Shown: positions 1 to 12,099 of the stretch, one piece after another
Numbering within the stretch: position 1 is the first letter of the stretch
Layout: each line of letters begins with the position of its first letter
Assembly: GCA_008508345.1 (NCBI GenBank)
Contig: QNGE01000851.1
Location: forward strand, 1 to 64,000
Source: Paragonimus westermani
Lineage: Eukaryota; Platyhelminthes; Trematoda; Plagiorchiida; Troglotrematidae
Length of the DNA: 64,000 nucleotides
Direction: 5' to 3'
Notes under the pieces: generated by a model
Database searches by the model: none
Seen by the model: only the letters and a program-made list of their open reading frames with translations
What the model was told of the DNA's origin: nothing
Made by a program: the position numbers and the translations under genes

Positions 1-1000
1 AGCGGTGCTATTTAAATCAAGGCGACTAAGAGCATCGCTTCACTGTGTAGATTCAACGGATGTGTTATATTTTCATGGAAACGAAAAACGCAAAACACTT
101 GAAGTGATGCATTTTAAGCTACTTCAAGTTGAACTGTTTGGCATCTGATTCGACTTTGCCACCATTGGACACAAAATTTTCTGATTTCTGTTTTTCAACC
201 TGGAAGCAATTGCATCGGATATGGAACAGTGAAGAACGAGCGCTGAATATTTGGGTGAGACTATTCATTGTTTCCCCGAAGCAGAATTAAATTGGCGTAC
301 CTCTGGTGTTCAGCTGCACCGAGTTCGCATATCAGTAATCTCACTTTGTCACTGTCTTCCAAAGTTGCACAATCCAAACATTATTCCCGATTCTGATTCA
401 TACCAAAATCCCGTGAGGGAACTGGCGAGGTTGTCAATGGTTAATCCTGATGGACCTGACTGAAGCGATTAACAATGTTCCATCTTTTTTGTCAATGTTT
501 CAATGCGTTTAGTCTGTGTCTGAAGCATTTGCATGAGCATATCCATGTATTCAGCTATGATCCTCTGTAGAGTGAACGCATGATGTCGATCACGTTGCCA
601 CTGATGTACTCCTAACCCGTCCAGAGAACAGGACGAACAAAGATCGCCTGAGCTTCAGATCCGTATATGACCGAACGTCAACAACGCGTACATCGTGTAT
701 TCGACCATATGCCAGGCCAGAGCGAGAATAGCACGTATCGTACTAAGCCAATCATAATCAAAATAGACACGTGTACACTCAATAAGGCTGTCTGCCCGTC
801 TGGTGACTGGTATGGCCTCCAACACTACTAACTGCCTGGTTGAATCTGTTTTTCGGGCATTCTCCGGCAGTTACCTTTGAACGGCTCTCGAGCAAACAGA
901 CTTCTTTCTTACGTGATGCACTTCAGCTTCGGGTGACTATCTGATTATGTTTCTGGTGATAAGTCGTTCCAAATAACCGTCGATGTAGTCAAATGCTCAC
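1..1000. other. Unassigned DNA
   Basis: No open frame with recognisable protein similarity, no RNA gene and no clear repeat is visible. The only open stretch, about 70 codons at 251-463, has no supporting splice or family signal. Confidence 0.5.
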
Positions 1001-1003
1001 CCA

Positions 1004-1130
1004 CACTCGCTTCTGACTAACGCTCATGCGGATGCTTCGTCTCGAGAGGAAACACATTAACTGACCTGTTAACTTCAGTCGTTGACCCCACGACTAGGAC
1101 TTTCATCCAAGTTGAAGTCACGGGACCAGT
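1004..1130 (+). repeat. Module X (SINE-associated repeat), copy 1
   Basis: This segment aligns by eye with 41,230-41,340 in the same orientation. Both share a core around the palindrome TCTCGAGA followed by AACTG-CCTGT-AACT and GA-CCC-GA-TAGGA blocks. A third piece lies in reverse orientation at 48,255-48,320. In all three cases the module sits 5' of a SINE tRNA-like head, so it is probably part of a composite SINE or a neighbouring mobile unit. Here its orientation relative to the SINE is opposite to the other two. Confidence 0.5.
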
Positions 1131-1245
1131 CAACTTGCTGAACGCTATTTTGACTGCATGTGTGTGGCGTGAGTTTGCTTTTATTTAAAGCATGTATCAC
1201 TCACAAGTGATCGCAGATATGCACATGATCATACACTGTCTAGCG

Positions 1246-1433
1246 AGAGGACACTGACTTAGTGGTCTACACGGTTTTCGCATAAAAAGTGACCGAAGTT
1301 CCAGTCCCGACCGTGACGAACCCTAAGAAGAGCGAAACTCGAACCTAGTTCTTCTGTTCACGAGAGTCCGGCTCGAAATCCGGCAGTAATGCAGCAGCTG
1401 CGATCGACTCTGGGTGATGTTCAACTCAGATAA
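1246..1433 (+). repeat. tRNA-derived SINE, degraded copy
   Basis: The head matches the tRNA-like part of the 41 kb SINE: an A-box-like stretch near 1,258-1,275 and a B-box-like stretch near 1,290-1,308. The body follows, with GAGCGAAACTCGA at 1,329-1,341 and the tail GTGATGTTCAACT near 1,415-1,427. The CTGATGA half of the hammerhead core has been lost, so this copy cannot be an active ribozyme. It is clearly older than the 30 kb and 41 kb copies. Confidence 0.6.
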
Positions 1434-1439
1434 TTACCG

Positions 1440-4400
1440 CTGTCAACATCACCAACCTGGTTTGGCGAGTGACAGAAAACTGACCAGAGAAGAAAGAATT
1501 TTAAATCATTCAGCCATCAGGATCGGACTGGGTAATTTTATACAGTGATTAGCGAACGCGCACGTTGACATCAGGTTAGCTGCAGTAGCTCGCAGAGGAT
1601 GACCGAGTCGCACACCAGACCACGTTAGGGGGTTTCATTCCAGTTTTGTTTGCACCAAATGGGCTGAAATGACGCTAGTCAGGTCACTCACTAAGGTACC
1701 ATATCTACCTCCGCTAACAGGCCGCTCATTGTGAAGGCGTTTATGGCTTATCGGAATAATGTGGACGTGTTCATGACCACATTGGAAGAAATTCAGTATG
1801 GCGGGAGATGTACGATTTACACTGTTGCTAACCTCTGCTAGCTTGTGCTTCGTACAACAAAATTACTGTTGGTCGATACCTTGTCTGAGTGGTCTCGAAA
1901 TGGTGAGTTTCGTGAGACGTGGGTGTTTGATTATTGTTGGTTGTAAGTACTAACACCATTTTAAGTGCCAGTCACACATTTACCGTTCTGCACCCATTGA
2001 AGTGTACGTAACTTTGAACAGTAAATCAAGTGACTCGTCTTCAGCAATCACTTCAAACGATGTCTTTTGATGAAGTTCAGTTGTGTGTGATATATCGAAC
2101 AGCACTGTGTTCAGCGGGTTTTTCGGATATGTGAGAGTATGAAAACAGGACGACTAGTATGTGGAGAATCTGTGATTCCTTGAGCAATATTTAAGAAGTG
2201 GACTTGCTGTGGATGTTCGACAAGTGAGGTGGAACACACAGAAAGAATTATATCACTTGCAGGGGAACAATGTTTTCAACATCTAAATGGACATTGAACA
2301 CGTCTGCGGTTCACGTGCGGGATAAATTCGCCTGGATCGATCACAAAACTCGGATGTTGGACCTCGTGTTATCTGCCGGTGTGTGTTATCGAAAATCACT
2401 ACAGTGGACCCAACATCGTTCGTCAAATGAAACGTGCTTTCACACCCACGCAAGAGTTGTAAATGGGTGTACTAAATGAACCAGTGAAAAACAGCTAACA
2501 AATAAATAACTGGATGGATCACTGAAGCAATGGATTCATTAGTCCGCCGGATGCCAGTCCGACAAACAACAAATTGTGTTGATCAACCAATCCGTAAAGC
2601 CAAGGATTACCCTTCAGAAACAGGAACTTCCCTCAACCAACGCGTACCCAGATTTCCAGCTGGTAATTGATGATTTGAACTATTCGTGAAACACCAGTTA
2701 CAGCGGGTCAAGAAATACCGGCACAGTAAATAGTGACAGACAATTCATTTTCTCTCCGCTTGGGATTCCCCGTAGCTTTTTCCAAGGCCATGAAACAAGT
2801 CTATTTTATGACACATTACACCTAGAGAAACTGTTTTAAAAGGAATATTCGCATTTTACAAGACAGGTTACACACGTCCTATGAGCACTAAAACTTTAAT
2901 CCAGCTTTACGTGCGTGTGTGCGCATTTTGCAATCACGTGAATGCTTGTATTCCATATTCTTCGTATCTTAGTGTTGTCATGATATGCACAATTATCGTG
3001 AGAACCAAGCCTAAGCATGCACAAACCCGCGGATATGCACACGGGAGAAAGAGTGGATTGCTTGTACATTCACTAGGCCTTGTTTTTATGTTGACCAAGG
3101 AATTATGAATGCGCAGACAGCGCAAACGGGCGGACCTAATTTGGAGCTTGAAGAACGCAACTTGCTTGCATACCCACCGATATGGAACAACTGATAGAAA
3201 TATTTAACTTAGGAGCATCTTTGTATGATGGAACAAAAGACTAATTATTCTTGGGGGGAGGCTTGAATCAGCAGGGGCAGACTGAAAAGGTAGCTACCAC
3301 ACCTAGTCTTCAGGCACATTTGTAGTTGTATCCTCTTCCAATTGCCAAATTTGGCAGTTCACGGTGATCACTCACCAACGCTGGACGTCAAAAGTTGACC
3401 GGTGAAGGATTTTGGGTAGAGAATATCAAGTGAAATAAGCATTTGGTAGCTATGCTTGAAACTTAAGCTAGAGAGGGACTTCGTAATTTAGAAACGGACA
3501 GTTTGATGACACACGATTTACATTTAGTCAGTAAGAAGCCGCTGATCGGTTCGAAACAAAATACCCAATTCAGTATGTTTAGTCAGGGAGTTTCTATCAC
3601 CTTTCAACTACCGCGAAACGGTTTGAGCGTCACAAGGTTTTAAATTATTTACACAGATTTCAGTGAGTGAATAGTTTTGCGGGTAGAACAAAGATGATTG
3701 TGGCCTACAGGCATCCCATGAAACCTTGAAGCAACTTGGCCTGCACCTACGCACATATCTCTTCGCTTTCGCTCAATTTCGTTTACAGCTGACTAGTATT
3801 TATTCATACGAAATTTATGGTTATGATATTGTTTACCTGATCGAAACATTTACCCACGTCTACACAAACAAGCCTAGTTAATATTTGACTGAATAGCACA
3901 AAAACAGAGTTTTCAAGGAAGAAGCCGTTTTAATTTTCCACAACTTATGGCATTAGAGAAAAACCATTTGGTCGGGTAGACGTGCCCGCCTAAGGAATCT
4001 CAGTACGACAGGAAGCAATTCCGTTTGTAGGAGGAGTTCAAAGGCACACGAATGCACACTTTGCTCAGCGTAGCAAGTTTTGTTTGCAACAAAATTTTTA
4101 ATCACGAATGAGCAAAAACGTATGATTTGTTTTTTTGAAATAATTGAGTCGCTTGTTAACATAATACTGTTTCACCTGTGTATGTGTGTATGCATGTGTT
4201 TCCAGTTGATCGTGTCTTTGTTCGCATGCCTGAGTGCTTGCTTGTGTGTCTGACTGTTTGCTGGATTCCCACAATACACTTCCTTACCCCGTGATGTTCC
4301 GATTGTTATGCTCGTGCACTAAGCTCAGAGTAGATGGGCTCGTTTGGAACAAACAACGGGGCGATCGATCGGAACGAAAAACCACATTGAAACAATAAAA

Positions 4401-6240
4401 AGTTCTTGTGAACTGAGTCCAGAAAATATCCTCTATAATATTTGCTTATTTACCGGGCATATCCAATCAATCAACTGCTTTCACCGTTCTGCTGCTTGCT
4501 GTTGAACGTTTGGTTTGGAATATGCAATCTCATCTTCTCACAGTAGGACCCGAACCTACGCTGTGCTTCTTCAGTTTGATTCCCGATCACAAACAATGTA
4601 CAGCCATGTTTTTCACTCGTTGCGGGCGTGATGTCGCAGTGACTTGAGGGCTACGACATTCACGGTGATTAACCAAGTTTGTGTAAGAACGGATTGGTAC
4701 GTCTTCTTTAGCCAATTGCATGAGACACAGGATGCACCTGATAAATAGGTACAATACGACGTGGTCGCTGAAGTGTCTCCAGTGTACAGAAAGATCCGAA
4801 GAAAGTGAGGCGAAAACTAGGTCGTTTTCGGTAGTAAATCATGTACTAATGTGCAAATAACTATGTAATCTGGTTGGTAGGTTAAGAGTAGACATAAAAA
4901 TGGCTGGAAAAAGGTGTAGCGTATCGTTTGAAGTATAGCTGGAGATCGAACAAATTGGTTGCGTAAAGGCGAGAACAATGTGATTGTCACATGACACAGT
5001 GCCGGGAATACGCTATTTCCACCCTGCATGCCACTGTATGGTTCTGAATTTCGTTTGGGTTAATAAAATGACCGATATCACATACCAGTGAGTATGACGC
5101 CGCCGTGCTCATAATTAAAAAGTGTGTTCCCCCGCATCTTGGTGTCATGATACTGGCAATTGTAAGGAGATATTCGACATAGAGTATGACGAGGGTAGTA
5201 GAATTTTCTCATCCCTTCATGTTATCTAATCACGCTATTTTCGATTAGGGATTTCCGAATTTGGTATGCCTAGTCAACTAGTAACTGTGAGTGGAGTGCA
5301 TTCTCTGATATGTGTTATTTCGAAATAGCGTTCTTCAACCAAAACTAACCACCGTTCGAAACTCCCTTCAAACATTATTTCGGGTACTAATCCAAATACT
5401 AATGTTGCCCACATCAAAACATAAAAACAGGAGATAGAAATACGATTCGGACTTGGAAATCTGCATATCCTCTTATAAAGCCAGAATGCAAATTCACTCA
5501 GTCAGATGTCTCTGATTTTGCGGTTTTTAATCTTTTCGAAATCGTCATATCTGCCACACTGCATACCGGCCGCACCACAATCAAAAACCATCAACAGAAC
5601 CAGAATGGTTAGGCAGAAACGGGAAAACAGTCACACCTCAGGTTGTCGGTTTGATTACACAGTAAGATAGTAAGTAATCTAACAGCCGTCTTTGAGTCTA
5701 AAGCATTGATCAGAACAGCATTCATCAGTATGGCTGAAAGGGAGGTTTCTACTCTGTTGACACAAGCCAATGGACCATGTGAAACAAGTTGGTGGTGGCC
5801 GATCATCATTCCTGACATTTTCTTGTAAGAGTGGCGTTCCATTTTAGACAGAGCGCTCGATTGGACGTGTTCCCCAACATCATCAGCGCACTTCCATCCG
5901 GAAACTGAGGCTTAACTCCAGACAGTTACTTAAAACGATTATTGGAATATAGCATCTGACGGCATAGGCACACATGTGTGACCTCCACAGGTTTGTCAGA
6001 ATACGTTAAGTCATCTGTGAGTAACCGCTGATACGATACACGTGCAGTCTATTCAGTGTCAAATCCAGTAGTCATTATGGTTGTGGAAAACGTTTTGACC
6101 GATAGCCTACCACCGTGCCATTGGACGCATGTAAGTCGTCACACACGCACTTTCAGTCACAGTTTGTAAATAATGCACGCACCTTCAATGTGCCAAAAAG
6201 AAGTTAGGCTCTCCTGTAACTTCCAAACTGCTCCCGTTTG
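1440..6240. other. Unassigned DNA
   Basis: About 4.8 kb with only short, isolated open frames on either strand and no recognisable domain. There is a TG-rich low-complexity stretch near 4,178-4,260. Nothing here supports a gene call; it may be intron or eroded repeat. Confidence 0.5.
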
Positions 6241-6249
6241 ATCAGGAAC

Positions 6250-8440
6250 TTCTTAGTGTTTTGATAGCTAACCTGGGATTTGCGTTAGTACCTAGCGCTA
6301 ATAGCAAGATAGACACCATGATGAAAATTTTTCCAGAGGTGGAGCAGAAATGGGCTTATCCTGAAATTGTATTAACTGATTTGTCGGGAGGCGATCGTGC
6401 AGAGTTCGAGGCGTACGCTAGTAATATTTCGACGAAACGAATGTCTATCAGAGTGACCGACCTGACTAATAGGCTGAATCCCGAGAAACCCTGCGCCAAA
6501 TTTCCAAACAATCCCGAGCGGCATGGTCATAACTTCTTCTCTTTGAGTTTGAACAGGATTTTGCATGAGGCACTGTCATTAAGATCTAAGTTTTATTGTC
6601 CACTTCGAAAAGCTTTATGTGGAAGGGTAACTTGAAAATTTGTGTGATCAGTGGGCTTCCATAACTCCACCGCCAACTTTAAACGAAGAAAGACCGAGAT
6701 CGGCTTTACTTAAATCGTGCTATCAATATCTCAACTATACAACGTAAGTAAAATCGCTTTTGATCAAATACCATCTAGATGCATTGATGTGTGTACAAGT
6801 AAACAGATCGGATGAAGAAACCGGAATTGTTACAATGAAAAGGAGTGATTACGTTGCCATAATCAACGATATACTAGCTAGTGATTCAAAATCCATGAAG
6901 GCGGATGCGGAGAATGATAAGACACCAGCTATAGAAGAAGCGATATCTGAGACATTACGTCGAGTACACTAGAAGCGGACAATTGGTACGGCCACGTTCG
7001 AACGCACTCGTTCCAATGGAACAGTAGACTTCAGGTTATACGGTCTGCCCAATGTGTGCAAAGCAGGTTTGTCTTTGAGACCCATTTTAAATACGTGCTG
7101 CTTATCTTATCATGCTTTAGCCAAATAACCTGCTCGAACCTATCGGGTTGGAGCTAGCAAAATACAGTCTTTAGACCACGCTTCACTTCAATGAATCCAA
7201 AAATCCGATCCAAGGCCGAAACCTAAACAAACAAAGAATGTTCTCAATAAATTTCCCTGAATATTTCGAAAGCGTCTCTTCAAGATGAACCCGAATATTT
7301 ATGTGATTATACTGAACCCAACAACAAACAGGTGGGCATTTCAAAAAATGAACTATGACAACTGCTGCTGCTTTGTACCAGTAACGTTCAACTTTTGTTC
7401 AATAATGCGGTCTACCTCTAGAGAGATGGAGCGATGATGGGGTCGCCTCTAGGTTTCTTGTTAGCTGACGCTATCATGAGCAAACTGAAGACTCACAAAC
7501 GGAGTGCAGTCACTGGACAGCTTACATTTTATAATAGCTACATTGTTGGTATTCTTGTGTCGTCAATGTGAAGTCTAACACGACCGGCCTTATAGCAGCC
7601 CACAACAGTATCAAATTCACCAAGGAATCACACAAAAACGATCAAATACATTTTTGAATATTGGCATGCCAAAGACAAAAGATGGTTCAATCCGACGGAA
7701 TGTGTACAGAAAACAGACTTGGAGTGGTCCGTACATTCACTTTGACAGTTTCGTTCTGTCTAATCAAGAGCCAAATCTCATGCAATGTCTGACTGGTCGG
7801 GTGTTAAAGATCTGCACCTCTGACAATTTACAAACTGGGCTAGACTTTCTGCAGGAAGTGTTCGTGCAAAATGGCTACTCTATGCTTTTCATGCTGAGGA
7901 CAATACAGGCAGTTAATTCAAAGCTTGAGTTATCTTCTGCGAATGAGGAACTTGCGTTTATTAGTCTCCCGTCCAACGGAGACTCCATGGCCGGAGCTAC
8001 TGCCAGGAACCTCACGAAATCATACAAAACAACCTACCCTGCATCTCAGCTGTGCGTGAGTTACTGTTCAACGCCTGTTCTCATGTCATAACTCAAGCAA
8101 AAACTCCAATGTTCCACAGTCAGTTGTTATTTTTATTCACTATCTTGCTTCTGTCGACGATCGTATATTGGCCGTACTACAAGCTGACTGTGTAGTGAGG
8201 TGTGCAAACGTCATCATGCTTGGCTGGACAGTGAAGTGATTAAAACCTTTTCCAATGAGACTGTTCCTCATTTGACAAACAATAAGAATGATACCTTTCA
8301 GATTGTCTACCGAATGCCAAGGAATTGATCAAAAATGGTGAGATTCCGAATATTGACTGCTGTCAAATCCATTAGTATCTTATTGCGCAACCGTGACCTT
8401 CGCGCTCAGTAGTCCGTGAGGATATTTAATCAATCGTGGA
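6250..8440 (+). pseudogene. Penelope-like retroelement A, eroded RT and GIY-YIG
   Basis: Penelope-like elements encode a reverse transcriptase followed by a GIY-YIG endonuclease. Ordered pieces of that protein appear here in shifting frames. The N-terminal part is at 6,261-6,635 (ends with LHEALSLRSKF) and 6,760-6,969 (DEETGIVTMKRSDY). The fingers follow near 7,035-7,110 (RLYGLPN...LRPIL), and motif B near 7,425-7,490 (MMGSPLGFLLADA). The post-palm segment is at 7,650-7,900 (VYRKQTWSGPYIHF), the linker at 7,950-8,090, a GIY-YIG core (SYIGRTT) near 8,155-8,180, and the C-terminal block (LLRNRDL) near 8,370-8,395. The catalytic D-D motif is not recoverable, and stops and frameshifts are frequent, so the copy is dead. 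It is a different lineage from element E. Confidence 0.85.
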
Positions 8441-8449
8441 ACACAATCA

Positions 8450-10470
8450 GTTAAGCCCACAAATTCAAACAATGATTGGATAACTGATATCTGTAACCTC
8501 TCCTCCCCGATTTCTTGACTGGCCCTAGCTACTTTTATCATATTTATTGTGTTGTAATTATCCTAATGACGAAGCACAGAAAACAAATCTCGTCCGCTAC
8601 TTTGCCATACGTGTTACAACTCGTTCATTCGTGCGCTCTGTTACTGCATTCAAGTTTGCAGGCAGTTCACATAAATATATCCGGATGCCTAGACTTTACA
8701 GTTGAGCGTGAAGAAATCAATATAATGACTCAACTGATGGAAAATTCCGATCACTCATAATTAAGTAATATCTGTGTGAACCAGACCGCGTTTGCCTCTA
8801 TCAAGCACCATAGAAACTAAGCTTTATGTTTACTGGATGATAACGTAGGCAGGTAAGCCAACATGTGTGCATCCTGACTCACATGCTTCTCCTTTGTCGG
8901 ATCAGCTTTCTTGGTATCCTCAGAAATGTTGGTGAGAAAATTTCATTACCCATGTCTCTGTCATTGGGAATCCCTGCAGTTTGCAATTGAGGCATCGTCT
9001 GTCAGGTGTCAATTCGCCCTCAGTCATCCCTCACTTAACACGTGGAATGTCCGTTTAACCCCAGGGAAGAAGACCACAGGATTAAAATGCAGGCTGTGAA
9101 TTTTCAACAGTCTTGGCTGTTACGTTACTCGATAACTTGTCTATTTTCAATCACTCAGTAGCCTGTAAACCACACTGAACCTTTCATTGCCTGCCTGACA
9201 CTGTACAATTTGGCATCGACCCCCTTCAAGTGTCCGAGCAAAATACGATTTGATTTTCAACGTTTCGAGACAATCACACAGCCGGATTCCAGGAAAAATT
9301 GCAAGTTCATCTGATTTGAAGAATTCAGCATTGCAGCAGTGTTTGTCTGTCTTCTCGACAGATTTAGAGCATATCACTGAATTGTGACTAGCACCTGTAT
9401 CACTCATTTGTAACGCTCAGTCAGTCACGAATATGATGTCCATGCTTAGATCAGTCAGCTGGATAACCGTCAGACTAACACGCGAACTCTGTTCAGGGAA
9501 CTTATTGCTTTGGCATGAAAACGGGTGGAAGCCGACTGTCATTAAGATTATCAGTAATCCAAATGGACGAACAGAAAAGGCAAGTGGTTGCATTCAAGTG
9601 AGCACCGTGCAACTTGGGCGACAGGTGGAAATCACGTGCAAGTTGTAGGCTAGTTGTTTTAGTAGATCGTGTGTACTGGTGTATTTGGTGTCCTATTTCC
9701 TATCTGGGCCGTGTTTTTCTGTCTCGGTCCAACTGTTTATTGGCTGACCTATCGATTGATCGGGCTTGTGCGTGTGTATGTGGGTGTGCGTCTATCTGCT
9801 ACCTTGGCGTGGTGGTCAGGCTTGCGTGCTGTTTAGATCCAGAGGGCTGTGCTGACTGTGACTTCGGTCCTTGCGGGTTCAACCTTGTCAGATTGGCCGA
9901 AGGGGAGCAGCCAGACAAAAAGCAGATGCGTGTCTGTGGACTTCTATCCATTCTTTTCTTCGGCTTCGTTGGTGCTTTGTATGATGACAGGTCTGCCTGG
10001 CTTTTCATAGTTTGGCGAGATATTTGCTTTTCATCCCCATCTTCATTAGGTTGCACTAACATGCAATCCTATACTGCAACGCTTCTTGTATTACACTTCA
10101 CGAATCTTTCTTCCTAGTTTAGATCTCGTCATTGCAGACTCTCTGTTTAGTTTCCGAGAGATAAGAGTTTCCTTTCCGTATTAGCCAATCAAGTGGCTAA
10201 CCAGCATTGGCCGGCTGGACACAAAGGCCCCACTGGCACACCTCCCGGTCTTATTCCTTCGGGTTTACACTGGATATGTGGTGTGTTGGTGGAACTGCAA
10301 TTGGTGCAGCGCAAGCCAGTTGCAGTGATGGATAAGCGCAGGCGTCCTTTGGCTTCGGTCACTGTGACAGGCTAATCCGAATCGGATGCCGCCAACCGTG
10401 TGTGTCTAGGCCATCCTCGGACATTCACGCTCCAAGAACCACGGAGCCACTTTGTTACGTTCATGCTGAC
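8450..10470. other. Unassigned DNA, possibly LINE 5' region after 9.6 kb
   Basis: No recognisable protein similarity. A 167-codon open frame on the plus strand (9,614-10,117) is Cys- and Trp-rich, resembles no family I know, and has G+C-richer surroundings. Since a LINE RT begins downstream at about 10.5 kb on the same strand, 9.6-10.4 kb may be its 5' UTR or a lost endonuclease region. This is inference only. Confidence 0.35.
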
Positions 10471-10479
10471 TCTGTTTGG

Positions 10480-12095
10480 CTTTATTTTTCTGACGGCATT
10501 CGTGTATGCATTACGGGGTTATGCTTGCTGCTTCACACCATCTGGGAGCTGGAAGAAATACTACGAGATATCAGGTATAACCTAATAATAATTTTTACAG
10601 GTAAGGGTAGCAAGCAATGCCCTGACAGCTACCGAGGAATAGTCTACGGAGCTGCCAAAGCGAGGTGCTGCCAAGAGTTCTCCTGAACCGGCTGAATGCG
10701 AATGTTTTGGAGGTCACTGTTCCCGAAGAGCAGTACGGATTCTCGGCGAATCAGAGTACGATCGACCTGGTGTTTGCTTCTCAACAGCTTCAGCTGAAGT
10801 GCCGGGAATGCAACCAGCCACTGCATATCCTCATGGTGGATTTCACCATGACGTTTGATTTCGTGAGCCCCGATGCCTTGTGAATGGTGCTTGGTAAGTT
10901 TGGATGTCTAGGTAAGTTCTTCAGTTTGATTAGAATGTTGCGTGTGGGGATGAAGACGAAGGTATAATCGTGTGGCTCTACCTCAGATGATTTTGACATT
11001 GTTACTGGCGTGAAGCAGGGTTGTATTCTAGCCCCAGCCCTGTTTAGTTCATATTTAGCTGTCATGCTAACGGTTGCTTTTCAAGAGCCGGTGTAGGGCG
11101 ATGTTGAGGTTGAGTGTCGGACGGATGGATGGCCATAGAATATTCGATATTTCGGCTAAGCACCACAACAATGCGTATGCTTATGTCTGAAGATGACAGC
11201 GCACTGTTCGCACACGGTGAAGATGAACTACAGTGAATGGCCACAGCTTTCGCGACCACGGCACCCAAGTTTGGATCAGATGTCAGCAATCTTTCAGCCT
11301 TCTTTGGGTGGGAGTGCCTTTCCTGCACGGGCACCTGAAATTCGTATCGATGGAGAGTTTTATGACAACTGAGCGAATTTTTGCTAATTGGATGGCAATT
11401 TGTTGACAGATCTGTCCGCGGACCGCGAGTTGTGAGCTCATGCGGTAAAGGCTAGCCCTACTTTCAGACGTCCTGAAACACGAGTCTGGGAAAACCACAG
11501 CCTGAAGATGGCCAACAAGCTGTGTGTCTACCGTTCAGTTGTGCTGCCTACACTGTTGTACGGCAGTAAAACTTGAACAGTGCATCGACGGAACGTGCAC
11601 TGTTTGCGCTGTTCCCGTTTGCAGTATCCAAGACGCAACTTGGATGCTCGGTGGTGGGACATGGTTCAAAACACTGAAGTACTAGGACAAGCAGACATGG
11701 GTTCAATTGACTAGGTCATGTCCGTCGGACGAACGATAGCTACATTCCAAAACAGCGGCTTTACGCACAACTGAAATCAGGTAAACAAAATCCTGGTGGT
11801 CAAGAACGAAGATAGCGGGATGTTATCCAGGTGAGTCTTTCAAGCTGTAACATTGGTTTTAGATGCTGGTACGAGTTGGCTTTGAACCGGACAGTCCGGA
11901 GAAGTATGATCCGGACGGGCATCTGCAGGTTCAGTGAGTAATTACTGCGGGGTCGTGAACGGAAGCACGCGGTACGCAAGGGAACCACCGGTGCCATAAG
12001 TCGTGGTCAAGTGCCTACATAGTGTTGTGACGTGTGCGGCAGCAAATGCGTCCACCTTTTGGGATTGGTAGGTCATCAACCTACTCATAGTATAC
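10480..12095 (+). pseudogene. LINE reverse transcriptase with C-terminal zinc finger, eroded
   Basis: Successive frames show a non-LTR RT. An upstream block (IWELEEILRDIRYN) precedes KGSKQCPDSYRGI at about 10,600-10,640. The fingers and palm follow at 10,665-10,880, with LLNRLNANVLE, EEQYGFSANQSTIDLVFA and motif A as VDFTMTFDFVS, where the usual second aromatic/Asp context is altered. Motif B (GVKQGCILAPALFS) is at 11,008-11,050. The post-RT region LPTLLYGSKT is near 11,545-11,575, and ARWWDMVQNTEVL is near 11,643-11,682. A CCHH finger (CDVCGSKC...GHQPTH) ends the product near 12,026-12,090. In-frame stops and frameshifts throughout make it a relic. The clade (RTE, CR1 or related) is uncertain without a tree. 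Confidence 0.85.
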
Positions 12096-12099
12096 CGTT

